DNA of 64,000 nucleotides, from positions 1 through 64,000 of the forward strand of contig DATMLM010000069.1 of NCBI GenBank assembly GCA_035570055.1, in the 5' to 3' direction. The position numbers and the translations under genes were made by a program. The notes under the pieces were generated by a model. The model worked only from the letters and a program-made list of their open reading frames with translations. It searched no databases and had not been told where the DNA came from. Of this stretch, positions 25,194 through 33,153 are shown in pieces. How positions within the stretch are numbered: the stretch's first letter is position 1; each line of letters opens with the position of its first letter. This DNA is from DASRDS01 sp035570055 (GTDB lineage: Bacteria > Gemmatimonadota > Gemmatimonadetes > Gemmatimonadales > Gemmatimonadaceae).

Positions 25194-26431
25194 ACACGCT
25201 ACAGCGCGAGCGGCTGTCAGCGACGCTGCATCACGCGTACGCCAACGTGCCGCACTATCGCCATGCCTTCGACGCCGCCGGCGTGCATCCCGCTGACTTT
25301 CAGCAGCCGGACGATCTGAGGCGGTTTCCGTTCACGACAAAAGATGATCTGCGTGCCAATTATCCCTTTGGCATGTTCGCCGTGCCGCGGGATCAGGTCG
25401 TGCGCATTCACGCATCGTCTGGCACGACCGGGAAGCCCACGGTTGTCGGGTACACGCGGCGTGATATCGACACGTGGGCTGAGCTCATGGCGCGGTCTAT
25501 TCGAGCCGCTGGTGGCCGGCCCGGGATGATCGTGCATGTCGTGTATGGCTACGGACTCTTTACCGGCGGGCTCGGAGCGCATTACGGGGCCGAGCGGCTG
25601 GGCTGTACCGTTGTGCCCATCTCTGGCGGCATGACCGAGCGGCAGGTGCAACTCATTTCCGATTTCAAGCCCGACATCATCATGGTGACGCCGAGCTACA
25701 TGCTCACGATTCTCGACGAGTTCGTGCGGCTCGGCGTCGATCCGGCGAAGAGCTCACTCAAAATTGGGATCTTTGGCGCCGAGCCCTGGACCAATGTCAT
25801 GCGGCAGGAAATCGAGCGGGCGTTCGATATGGACGCTGTCGATATCTATGGACTGTCGGAGGTCATGGGGCCCGGCGTCGCGCAGGAGTACGTCGAGACC
25901 AAGGATGGACTGCACATCTGGGAAGATCACTTTTTCCCCGAGATCGTTGATCCCGCCACTGGCGAGCGGTTACCGGATGGCGAGCTCGGCGAGCTCGTGT
26001 TCACGTCGCTCACAAAAGAAGCGATGCCGGTGATTCGGTACCGCACGCGGGACCTCACGCGCTTATTGCCAGGCACCGCGTGCCCCAACGTGAGAAGAAT
26101 GGAAAAAGTTACCGGGCGCTCGGACGACATGATCATCGTGCGCGGGATCAACGTGTTCCCGACGCAGATCGAGGCCGCGCTCCTCTCACGGCGTTGGTGC
26201 GCCGGCCATTTCGTGATCGAGGTCACGAGGCGCGAGCGACTCGACGAGATGACGGTGCTCACCGAGGCGCGGCCCGATCACTGGGATGGCGCCGGATTAC
26301 GCGATGAGAGCCAGCGGCTCGCCGACTCGATCAAGAACACGATCGGCGTCACCTGCCGCGTCGTGATTCACGCACCAGGCACGATCGAGCGGTCGGCCGG
26401 CAAGGCCAAGCGCGTCATCGATCGGCGATAA
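25190..26431 (+). CDS. paaK: Phenylacetate-CoA ligase PaaK
   Basis: A 413-residue adenylate-forming enzyme. The N-terminus (AYANVPHYRHAFDAAGVHP) and the P-loop-like HASSGTTGKPTVVGYT are classic PaaK. Later it has VYGYGLFTGGLGAHYGAERL, DIYGLSEVMGPGVAQE and MEKVTGRSDDMIIVRGINVF. It converts phenylacetate, ATP and CoA to phenylacetyl-CoA. The start ATGA overlaps the paaI stop. Both genes together form a minimal aryl-CoA module, which in other bacteria may also serve non-phenylacetate acids. Confidence 0.93.
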   Translation: MNTLQRERLSATLHHAYANVPHYRHAFDAAGVHPADFQQPDDLRRFPFTTKDDLRANYPFGMFAVPRDQVVRIHASSGTTGKPTVVGYTRRDIDTWAELMARSIRAAGGRPGMIVHVVYGYGLFTGGLGAHYGAERLGCTVVPISGGMTERQVQLISDFKPDIIMVTPSYMLTILDEFVRLGVDPAKSSLKIGIFGAEPWTNVMRQEIERAFDMDAVDIYGLSEVMGPGVAQEYVETKDGLHIWEDHFFPEIVDPATGERLPDGELGELVFTSLTKEAMPVIRYRTRDLTRLLPGTACPNVRRMEKVTGRSDDMIIVRGINVFPTQIEAALLSRRWCAGHFVIEVTRRERLDEMTVLTEARPDHWDGAGLRDESQRLADSIKNTIGVTCRVVIHAPGTIERSAGKAKRVIDRR

Positions 26432-26436
26432 CCATC

Positions 26437-27291
26437 ATGGATGTGCACCTGATCGACGGGACGTATGAGCTCTTCCGGCACTACTTCGCGGTGCCGGGAG
26501 AGCTCGGCGGCGTCCGTGGCGTGTTGGGGTCAGTGCTCTCCATGATCGAACGCGGCGCGACGCACATCGGGGTGGCGACCGATCACGTCGTGGAGTCGTT
26601 TCGCAATGATCTCTATCCCGGGTACAAAACGAGCGAGGGCGTAGAGCCCGATTTGCTGGCGCAGTTTCCGGTGCTGGAGGATGCGCTGTCGGCAATGGGC
26701 GTCGTCGTGTGGCCCATGACGTACTTTGAGGCCGACGACGCGCTGGCCTCGGCGGCGGCCAAGGCCGCACTCGACCAGCGGGTGACACAGGTGCGCATCT
26801 GCACACCGGACAAAGATCTCGGCCAATGCGTCGTAGGCACTCGCGTGGTGCAAGTCGACCGGCGGCAGGATATCGTGCGCGACGAGGACGGCGTCGTCGC
26901 CAAGTTCGGCGTGTCGCCGCGATCGATACCCGACTACCTGGCGGTCGTCGGCGACAGCGCCGATGGGTATCCGGGCGTCACGGGATGGGGGGCCAAGGGA
27001 GCCGCGAGCGTGCTCTCGCGATATCCGCATCTCGAGGATGTACCGACAGACTGGATGCGGTGGGATCCGGCGATCAAGAAAGCGCGGACGCTATCTGAAG
27101 CCCTGGTGGCGGCTTGGGACGACGCGCTGCTCTTTCGCGTGCTCGCGACATTGCGACTCGATGCCCCGGTCTTCCAATCGATTGATGAATTGCGGTGGGC
27201 CGGGCCGCGCGCGGACTTCGCGGATCTGTGCGGAGTGCTAAAGACTCCCGAACTGTTGAATCGCGCTGTAGGAGTGCGACAAGGATTTTGA
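26437..27291 (+). CDS. 5'-3' exonuclease (flap endonuclease family)
   Basis: A 284-residue protein related to the 5' nuclease domain of DNA polymerase I. It begins MDVHLIDGTYELFRHYFAV, has the helical-arch region SFRNDLYPGYKTSEG, the acidic metal sites EADDALAS and ICTPDKDLGQCV, and the H3TH-like VVGDSADGYPGVTGWGAKGA. It probably trims 5' flaps or RNA primers. The polymerase domain is absent. It follows paaK by five bases and overlaps the next gene by one base (TGATG). Confidence 0.9.
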   Translation: MDVHLIDGTYELFRHYFAVPGELGGVRGVLGSVLSMIERGATHIGVATDHVVESFRNDLYPGYKTSEGVEPDLLAQFPVLEDALSAMGVVVWPMTYFEADDALASAAAKAALDQRVTQVRICTPDKDLGQCVVGTRVVQVDRRQDIVRDEDGVVAKFGVSPRSIPDYLAVVGDSADGYPGVTGWGAKGAASVLSRYPHLEDVPTDWMRWDPAIKKARTLSEALVAAWDDALLFRVLATLRLDAPVFQSIDELRWAGPRADFADLCGVLKTPELLNRAVGVRQGF

Positions 27292-28058
27292 TGAGCCTAC
27301 TGACACGCGCGGTGTTGGCGCTAGCTCACGGACTTTGGGTTTGGCACACGCCACAGGTGCTCGGCGCTCCGCATGGCGCCGAGCACCTGCGTGATTTCTG
27401 TCGGCAGCAGGGGATTACCGAGGTATACGTCTCGTTTTCTCCCGATGTCGACCTCGCGCCGCTCGTAGTGATGCTGCACGGCGCGCGGATTCGCGTCGAG
27501 GCGCTGTTGTCGAGCACGGATGCCGATGAGGCTGGCCCGCATCGGGAGAAGCTGCTCGGCAAAGTGCGGGCGGTCATTCAGTACAACGCCCTACACCAGG
27601 ACGCGCGGTTCGATGGCATCCATCTCGACATCGAGCCCCAGCAGCGGCCGGAGAACAAAGGGCCGGGCAACCTGGCCTACCTCCCCGGTCTCGTCGACGC
27701 GTATCGCGCCGTGCGTCACGAGAGCGACGCCGCGAGCCTGGGCGTCGACGCCGATATTCAGACGAAACTGCTCAAGGGCAGCGCCGACCAGCGGCAGACA
27801 CTGCTGGCGGCGCTCCCGCGGTACACGCTCATGCTCTATGAGCTGCCACGCCCGGATGCGGCGACGCTTCGTGAGACGAGCCAACGGATGTTGGCGATGG
27901 CGTACGATGGCGTGAGCGCGCCCGATCTGGCGACAATGGCGGTTGGGCTGCGCACGCAGGACTATGGCGACTCGCTGCCGCAGATGCTTCACACGCTCGA
28001 CGAGACGGACCAGGCCAACCCGCACTACGCGGGTTGGGCCTGGCACGCGTATCAGTAA
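27291..28058 (+). CDS. TIM-barrel hydrolase-like protein with DIE motif
   Basis: A 255-residue protein starting at the ATG within TGATG. It shows barrel strands GITEVYVSFSPDVDLAPLVV, a central DGIHLDIEPQQRPENKG, where DIE resembles the catalytic acids of GH18-like barrels, and late ADIQTKLLKG and GWAWHAYQ. It probably acts on a glycosidic or related bond, but no substrate is evident. It is co-transcribed with the exonuclease gene and closes the six-gene run. Confidence 0.5.
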   Translation: MSLLTRAVLALAHGLWVWHTPQVLGAPHGAEHLRDFCRQQGITEVYVSFSPDVDLAPLVVMLHGARIRVEALLSSTDADEAGPHREKLLGKVRAVIQYNALHQDARFDGIHLDIEPQQRPENKGPGNLAYLPGLVDAYRAVRHESDAASLGVDADIQTKLLKGSADQRQTLLAALPRYTLMLYELPRPDAATLRETSQRMLAMAYDGVSAPDLATMAVGLRTQDYGDSLPQMLHTLDETDQANPHYAGWAWHAYQ

Positions 28059-28064
28059 CGGACC

Positions 28065-28580
28065 TTACGGTCCCAGATATTGGACGTGCACGTACGTCCC
28101 TAGGCGCTGGTTGTACGCCAGGTACCAGCCGATGTGGTCGGGATCCTCGTAGATCACGACATCGTCGGTATCCCATAGCCAGTCGCCGACATACCCGACG
28201 TCGAACGGGGCCACGCTCCAGTAGAATCCACCGAAGCCGAACCGATCGGGGCCACCGCCATGCAAGCGCCACACGTGCCCCGGGCCGAATCCGCCCGTGA
28301 AGTGGCCGTGCGCCCATGGATGATCGAGGTGGTAGTGCACATCATTGGGCCCCGTATCGTGGCCGACCCAATGACCATCCTCGTGGACATGCGGCGCCGC
28401 AGGGTGTCCCTCGTGGTCGACGTAATCGTGAGGGCTCGCGTACGTATGACCCTGCCCGTGATACGCGGGCGGCCCGTGCGCGGGCGCATGACCATGGCCA
28501 CCACCGCCATGCTCCTGTGCAGCGACAGGGACGGCGACGGCGACCACACCAACGAGTGCCACGTAGTGCATGAGGTGCAT
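28065..28580 (-). CDS. Exported histidine/glycine-rich protein
   Basis: A 171-residue secreted protein with a signal peptide (VVAVAVPVAAQ) and an extraordinarily histidine-rich first half (HGGGGHGHAPAHG, HPAAPHVHEDGHWVGHD). The second half is strand-rich and aromatic (DVGYVGDWLWDTDDVVIYED). It may bind zinc, copper or nickel in the periplasm. Similar proteins occur in Acidobacteria and Gemmatimonadota, without a known role. It is convergent with the preceding run, with a 6-base gap. Confidence 0.65.
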   Translation of the reverse strand: MHLMHYVALVGVVAVAVPVAAQEHGGGGHGHAPAHGPPAYHGQGHTYASPHDYVDHEGHPAAPHVHEDGHWVGHDTGPNDVHYHLDHPWAHGHFTGGFGPGHVWRLHGGGPDRFGFGGFYWSVAPFDVGYVGDWLWDTDDVVIYEDPDHIGWYLAYNQRLGTYVHVQYLGP

Positions 28581-28640
28581 GGATTTCCGCTCCGAGTGAG
28601 TGAGCTCATGAGTGCTTATGCAACGGGCGAGCCATCACGG

Positions 28641-29753
28641 TTACCGCGCGTGGTATTTCGTGAGGATGGCGAGCGTCCGATCGATCGGTAGCGCCTCCAT
28701 CTTTTTGCCTCGGTAGGTCACGTCTGTCGCACGGAACAACGAGTTGATGAGGGCTTCTTCGGTGGCTTCGGCCGTTGCCTCGAACAGCGGCCCCAGGTCA
28801 TCGTGGCGGAGTTGCTCCGAGGCATACGTGGATCCCGGGGTGCCCGGGTGCCGGCGGACCGATTCGGCGGTCGAGAACGCGATGACATAGTCGCCTGAGC
28901 CAGGGCTGCCGTCTGAGCCTGTGCGGGCGAGGCCCAAGATGGCTCGCTTGGCAACGCGTTCGAGGTCCCGCGATGTCAGCGGCGCGTCGGTGGCGACGAT
29001 CATCATGCAGGACCCGTGTTGGTCTTGATACTCGTATCGACCCAGCTCTTTGCCGACCGGAGCGCCGTTGATCGTGAGGATTCCGCCGTAGTTCGATTGC
29101 ACGAGTACACCCACGGTGTACGAGCCGTATTTCGCCGGGAGTTTACGGGAGCTCGTGCCGATCCCGCCTTTCCAGCCGAGGGCCCGGGTGCCGGCGCCGG
29201 CGCCAACTGAACCTTCGGCCACTGCGCCCTCCGTCGCGTTTTGGAGAGCGGCCCGGACGTCGGCTTCGGTGATCGGGCGCGCGCGGATGTCGCTCAAACC
29301 GCCATCGTTCGTTTCGCCAACCACCGGGTTGATCGAATAGACATCGCTCATGTCCGGCTGAGCGAGCAGATACGCGACCATGGCGTCGGCCGCTTTCCAA
29401 ACGCACAGGGTACAGGTCAGGAGAATTGGCGTTTCGAGCTCGCCATGTTCCTCGAGTTGCGTGGCCCCGACGAGCTTACCGAACCCGTTGTAGACGAACA
29501 GCGCGGCAGGCACGCGATCGCGGAACAGATTGCCGCCGTGCGGGAGAATGGCCGTGACACCCGTGTGGATGGTGTCGCCTTGAACAACCGTCGTGTGGCC
29601 GACGCGCACGCCGGAGACGTCCGTGATCGCGTTGAGCGCTCCGGGCTGGAAGACCCCGATGACGACGCCCGCGTCACGGGCTCGCGGGCGCACCGGCTGA
29701 GTAAGGGCGCAGACGGGGAATCCAACGATGCACAGCAGCGCGATACGCGTCAT
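28641..29753 (-). CDS. Second exported P1-family (DmpA) aminopeptidase
   Basis: A 370-residue paralog of the 5030 gene with a signal peptide (LLCIVGFPVCALTQ). It has GALNAITDVSGVRVGH, the KGGIGTSSR loop, YTVGVLVQSNYGG and GSCMMIVATDAPLT, with the Gly-Ser autocleavage pair. The ATG at 29753 is chosen because earlier codons would not leave a clean signal peptide. Its 5' end lies within the last 80 bases of the upstream ICMT gene, so it is the last gene of a GNAT-ICMT-P1 operon. Confidence 0.9.
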   Translation of the reverse strand: MTRIALLCIVGFPVCALTQPVRPRARDAGVVIGVFQPGALNAITDVSGVRVGHTTVVQGDTIHTGVTAILPHGGNLFRDRVPAALFVYNGFGKLVGATQLEEHGELETPILLTCTLCVWKAADAMVAYLLAQPDMSDVYSINPVVGETNDGGLSDIRARPITEADVRAALQNATEGAVAEGSVGAGAGTRALGWKGGIGTSSRKLPAKYGSYTVGVLVQSNYGGILTINGAPVGKELGRYEYQDQHGSCMMIVATDAPLTSRDLERVAKRAILGLARTGSDGSPGSGDYVIAFSTAESVRRHPGTPGSTYASEQLRHDDLGPLFEATAEATEEALINSLFRATDVTYRGKKMEALPIDRTLAILTKYHAR

Positions 29754-30192
29754 ACTCGCTCCCGAAGGTCCGGCGCAGTTGCGGCTCCTCATAGACCATC
29801 ACGAACAGGTGTGTCAAAACAAAGAACACCAACCCCCATTCGAGGACGCTGGTGCGGCCGAAGAGTAGCCCTTGGCCGATGATCAGCGCGACGAGGGCGA
29901 CGTACATGGGATTCCGGACATAGCGATACCACCCGGTCACGACGAGGTGCGTGGGCGGCGCGATCGGCGCCGGGGTGCCCAGTCCTTGCAGCGCGAAGCG
30001 CGCGAAGGAGTCGAGCAAGATGGGGAGTCCGGTGGCGATCAACACAATGCCGATCCAGCGGAATGGCGCCCAGCCGAGCAACGCCGGGGCGACATGCCAG
30101 CGGCTCAACAGCCACGGCACGTAGAGCGCAACACAGCCCGGCGCTATGACCAGAAAGAGCGCCGAGCCGAGGACCGCGCTGAGGCGTTTCAT
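29674..30192 (-). CDS. Isoprenylcysteine methyltransferase-like (ICMT/PEMT) membrane protein
   Basis: A 172-residue membrane protein with about four helices. The C-terminal motif is typical of isoprenylcysteine carboxyl methyltransferase-type phospholipid methyltransferases: VVTGWYRYVRNPMYVALVA, then EEPQLRRTFGSEYDAYRAAV. It methylates a lipid, isoprenoid or small substrate with SAM. It is ATGA-coupled to the upstream GNAT and overlaps the P1 peptidase start. Confidence 0.85.
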   Translation of the reverse strand: MKRLSAVLGSALFLVIAPGCVALYVPWLLSRWHVAPALLGWAPFRWIGIVLIATGLPILLDSFARFALQGLGTPAPIAPPTHLVVTGWYRYVRNPMYVALVALIIGQGLLFGRTSVLEWGLVFFVLTHLFVMVYEEPQLRRTFGSEYDAYRAAVHRWIPRLRPYSAGAPASP

Positions 30193-30815
30193 CTGGGGTG
30201 GAGGAGTTGTTCCAGTCGTTGCTTCGCCGCGGGCCACTCGGACGCAACGATCGAGAAGCGGACCGAGTCGCGAGGGATAAAGTCGGCGGCCATCCGATGT
30301 CCGCGCAAGATCCCCTCGAATTGCCCGCCAATGCGCTGGAGCGCGGCGCGCGAGCGGTCGTTGCGGACATCCGTGTGGAAGCAGACCCGGACGGCGTCCC
30401 AGGCCTCGAACGCGTGGGTGAGCATCAGGAGCTTCGCCTCGGTGTTGGCACCGGTGCGGACGGCGGAGCGGGCGAGCCACGTATAGCCGATCTCACAGAC
30501 GTCGGGCGTCGTTCGGCCGTGCCGGGGATGGTCGGACGGCCAGGCCCACTGCTCGATATCAAAGAAGCGCGACGAGCCGATGATCACGCCATCGCCGGCG
30601 CGAACGATCGCGAATGGGACCACCTTCCCTTGCGCGCGCCCGGCGAGCGCGGTCTCGACGTACGCCGCCGCCGCGTGCGCGCCCTGTGGGACGGGGCTCC
30701 ACTGGTAGAGCGGCGGATCTCCAGCGGACGCGACGACCAGGCCGTCGATATGGCGCCGCTCGAGTGGCTCGAGGCGAACGTGCCTGCCTTGCAGGACCGG
30801 CGTGTCCAGTGCCAT
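30189..30815 (-). CDS. GNAT-family acetyltransferase (RimJ/L-type)
   Basis: A 208-residue acetyltransferase beginning DTPVLQGRHVRLEPLERRHI, with VVPFAIVRAGDGVIIGSSRF in the core and CEIGYTWLARSAVRTGANTE, a loop region, followed by DVRNDRSRAALQRIGGQFEG. It is likely a RimJ/L-type N-acetyltransferase. Its ATG (30815-30813) begins inside a 14-base promoter it shares with the divergent gene, and its stop is ATGA-coupled to the ICMT gene. Confidence 0.9.
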   Translation of the reverse strand: MALDTPVLQGRHVRLEPLERRHIDGLVVASAGDPPLYQWSPVPQGAHAAAAYVETALAGRAQGKVVPFAIVRAGDGVIIGSSRFFDIEQWAWPSDHPRHGRTTPDVCEIGYTWLARSAVRTGANTEAKLLMLTHAFEAWDAVRVCFHTDVRNDRSRAALQRIGGQFEGILRGHRMAADFIPRDSVRFSIVASEWPAAKQRLEQLLHPR

Positions 30816-30828
30816 ATCCTGTATGATA
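30815..30828. promoter_or_regulatory. Mirror-symmetric divergent leaderless promoter
   Basis: TATCCT on the plus strand (30815-30820) and TATCAT on the minus strand (30823-30828) are the two -10 boxes. Each lies exactly 7 bases from the start codon it serves (30828 plus, 30815 minus), and each overlaps the first base of the other gene's start codon. The surrounding ATATCCTGTATGATAT is a near-palindrome. Confidence 0.6.
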
Positions 30829-31340
30829 TGACGTGGGACATGACCCAGCGATCGATGCTCAGGCACCTCTTGGGCGCGATTGCCTATCGGGCCCAAAAGG
30901 CCCTCCGTGACGCACCGGATGCGTACGCGGATTTCCATGCGGGGATGAACGTGCGGACGCCGCACGAGTTGGTGCGACACATCACCGGCGTGCTCGGATA
31001 CGCGCGGACGTTGTTCGTGGGCGGCGTGTGGCGGCCGCGCATGCTGGACACATTCGGCGAGGAAGTCGCGCGGCTCCATGAGGTCATGGAAGATCTCGGG
31101 CACCTCATCGAGACGGGCGAGCCTCCCACGATACGACCGGAGCAACTCCTCCAGGGGCCCCTGTCTGACGCCATGACCCACGTGGGGCAATTGGCGATGC
31201 TTCGGCGTTTGGCCGGCGCGCCGGTCGCTCCGGAGAATTTTGTGTTCGCGAAGGTCGATGCGAACAACCTGGGGCGACATCAACCGCCGCCGGCCTCTCC
31301 AGATCCCGGGTGGGACCCGGAGAAGCCGACGGATCGGTAA
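30828..31340 (+). CDS. DinB-like protein
   Basis: A 170-residue cytoplasmic helical protein. HELVRHITGVLGYA and DAMTHVGQLAMLRRLAG carry the histidines of a DinB-like bundle. The start at 30828 is chosen because it follows the -10 box by 7 bases and the helix begins just after. It ends flush with the convergent Spy-like gene, whose stop starts at the next base. Function is unknown. Confidence 0.75.
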   Translation: MTWDMTQRSMLRHLLGAIAYRAQKALRDAPDAYADFHAGMNVRTPHELVRHITGVLGYARTLFVGGVWRPRMLDTFGEEVARLHEVMEDLGHLIETGEPPTIRPEQLLQGPLSDAMTHVGQLAMLRRLAGAPVAPENFVFAKVDANNLGRHQPPPASPDPGWDPEKPTDR

Positions 31341-31865
31341 CTACTGGTCGTCGCCCACCGCGACCTGATCATCGTCGTCGTCGCCCGGCGCCATGGCCGT
31401 TCGACCGTGTCCATCGCGTCCACCTCGTCCATCGTGCCCATCACGCATCATCGGTCCGCCGCGATGAGGGCCCCTGTGGTGCATCATCGTGCGCCGGTGG
31501 CTAATGAGCTCCCAGGCGTGCGCTTGCTGGTCGGGCGTGAGCACGGCGATCGCGTCGCGCAGATCGGTGTGCATGGCGTCGTGCTCCTTCTCCATCGCCG
31601 CACGGAACTGTGAGGGCGGACCTTCGCGGTGGCGTTGCGCCGAATCACCGCGCCGGAACTGCGCGTGCAGCGAGTCGAAGCTCGCGCGCATGGCTTTGTG
31701 TCGATCGGCCGCGCGCCGCGCGATGGCGGCGAGCTTCACGACCTGTTGGTCGGTGAGTTGCAACGTCCCGGTGCGCGCGAGCAGAAATTCTACTCCAGGC
31801 CCCGGCATCTGCGCGCCCAATGGCAGCGCGGCTACCAGCGCAGCCGCGCACAGTAATCTTCGCAT
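31341..31865 (-). CDS. Periplasmic Spy/CpxP-like (LTxxQ) protein
   Basis: A 174-residue exported protein with a signal peptide (ALVAALPLGAQ) and the chaperone-like motif LQLTDQQVVKLAAI, then the DAIAVLTPDQQ motif: two LT-x-x-Q-type elements as in Spy/CpxP proteins. The C-terminus is a His/Gly/Asp-rich, probably disordered tail (GHDGRGGRDGHGR and DDDDDD). It may bind metal or protect the envelope from stress. Confidence 0.8.
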   Translation of the reverse strand: MRRLLCAAALVAALPLGAQMPGPGVEFLLARTGTLQLTDQQVVKLAAIARRAADRHKAMRASFDSLHAQFRRGDSAQRHREGPPSQFRAAMEKEHDAMHTDLRDAIAVLTPDQQAHAWELISHRRTMMHHRGPHRGGPMMRDGHDGRGGRDGHGRTAMAPGDDDDDQVAVGDDQ

Positions 31866-31884
31866 TGTTCATCTCTCGGAAGGG

Positions 31885-32367
31885 TCACTTCATCTTTAAG
31901 CCGAGAGCATCCAAACGTTGGAGGTTGTGCCAGTAGTGGTCTGTCCACCCCGCGGCCAAATGCTTGGCTTGACCAATTGGAAACCCGGTGTGATCGAACA
32001 CGAGCTTCGTGCCGGGCGCTGTCGCACTGAGCTCGAAGTGCGCAATGGAGAAGACGCCGGGGTTCCAGCTGCCGCTGCGCCACGCTTGGACGATCCGCGT
32101 GTTGGGCACGAGTTGGACGGTGCGCCCGGTGATTTGGTTGTCGAACAGCGAGAATGCACCGCCTTCGCGCGCGTCGATGCGCGCGGCGAGTCCGCCGCTC
32201 ATCGCCGAGAACTGCTTTTCGTCGAGCAGTGCCGTGTAGATCTGCTCGGGCGTGAACCGGAACATCACCTCTTGGTGGATCGACTCGGCGATGTGCGAGA
32301 TGCCGTCGTCTTGGAACACCGCGAGGGCGGCGGCGATCTGCGCGCAGAACAACCGGCGGGTAGTCAT
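31885..32367 (-). CDS. SRPBCC/AHSA1-type domain protein
   Basis: A 160-residue START-like protein with SIHQEVMFRFTPEQIYTALL, the ARIDAREGGAFSLFDNQIT segment and WTDHYWHNLQRLDALGL near the end. Such domains bind hydrophobic ligands or assist Hsp90. It is divergent from an ArsR gene, and the shared 34-base gap contains a perfect palindromic operator. Another member of the same family lies on the other side of the ArsR gene. It is probably repressed by ArsR. Confidence 0.85.
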   Translation of the reverse strand: MTTRRLFCAQIAAALAVFQDDGISHIAESIHQEVMFRFTPEQIYTALLDEKQFSAMSGGLAARIDAREGGAFSLFDNQITGRTVQLVPNTRIVQAWRSGSWNPGVFSIAHFELSATAPGTKLVFDHTGFPIGQAKHLAAGWTDHYWHNLQRLDALGLKMK

Positions 32368-32394
32368 TGCGAATGGGGTTGGGGTCGTGCAATA

Positions 32395-32412
32395 TTTAAC
32401 AATGTTGTTAAA
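32395..32412. promoter_or_regulatory. Palindromic ArsR operator over the start codon
   Basis: TTTAACAATGTTGTTAAA has perfect 8-base arms around a 2-base centre. It overlaps the ArsR start codon and an ATATTT-like -10 region, and faces the divergent SRPBCC gene. A bound ArsR dimer would block both promoters. Confidence 0.65.
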
Positions 32413-32731
32413 TGTTTCGCAAGCCCGGCTCGACCTGCTGTTCCGGGCACTTGGTGACCGGACCCGCCGGAAGCTGATCGCGCGACTGGCCGAGCAGCCG
32501 GCGACCGTCAGTGAGCTCGCCGAACCGTTCGCGATGTCGCTACCGGCGATCTCGCGCCACCTCCGCGTGCTCGAGCGCGCGGGGCTCATTCTCCGGCGCG
32601 TTGAGGGGCGCGAACATCATTGCTCGCTCAACCCGCGCGGTCTGGAGGCTGCCGAGGTGTGGCTCGGGCAGTACCGGCGCTTCTGGGAAGGCCAGTTGCG
32701 AGCGCTCGCGCGCTACGTGGAGCGGCCGTGA
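32402..32731 (+). CDS. ArsR-family repressor
   Basis: A 109-residue winged-helix protein with LDLLFRALGDRTRRKLIARL, then AEPFAMSLPAISRHLRVLER, the recognition helix, and GLILRRVEGREHHCSLN. No cysteine metal site like CxC is seen, so it senses something other than a metal through the usual cysteines. It belongs to the ArsR-SRPBCC pairing family, in which the regulator and START-like partner are co-transcribed. The start lies inside the operator; the exact codon (ATG 32402 or TTG 32405) is uncertain. It is GTGA-coupled to the next gene. Confidence 0.9.
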   Translation: MLLNVSQARLDLLFRALGDRTRRKLIARLAEQPATVSELAEPFAMSLPAISRHLRVLERAGLILRRVEGREHHCSLNPRGLEAAEVWLGQYRRFWEGQLRALARYVERP

Positions 32732-33153
32732 TCACGCTGGTCGTGCGACGCACGATCCGCGCGACACCGGAGCGGCTGTTCGATGCCTGGACGAGGCCCG
32801 AACAGCTCGTGGAATGGTGGGGGCCCGAGGGTGTGACCTGTATCGGCCCGAGTGTCGATGTGCGCGTCGGCGGCGCATACCGGATCGGCAATCGAATGCC
32901 GGACGGCAGTGAGATCTGGATCGTGGGGGTGTTCGAAGCCGTCGAACGGCCGCATCGGTTGACCTATTCGTGGCGCCTCGAGGGCTCGGACGGCGAGCCG
33001 GAGCGGGTGACCGTGCGGTTCGAGCCGCGAGGGACGGACACCGAGGTCATCGTGACGCATGAGCGCGTCGCGAACGAAACGCTCCGCGATCAACACCAGC
33101 AAGGGTGGCACGGCTGCCTCGAGGGCCTCGCGCGGTTTATCGTTCGTACATGA
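32728..33153 (+). CDS. SRPBCC/AHSA1-type domain protein
   Basis: A 141-residue START-like protein beginning with GTG. It reads VRRTIRATPERLFDAWTRPE, then GGAYRIGNRMPDGSEIW and HERVANETLRDQHQQGWHG, all typical of the AHSA1 family. Overlap with ArsR (GTGA) and with the next SDR gene (ATGA) indicates one operon. It may bind a hydrophobic ligand that also controls ArsR. Confidence 0.9.
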   Translation: MITLVVRRTIRATPERLFDAWTRPEQLVEWWGPEGVTCIGPSVDVRVGGAYRIGNRMPDGSEIWIVGVFEAVERPHRLTYSWRLEGSDGEPERVTVRFEPRGTDTEVIVTHERVANETLRDQHQQGWHGCLEGLARFIVRT

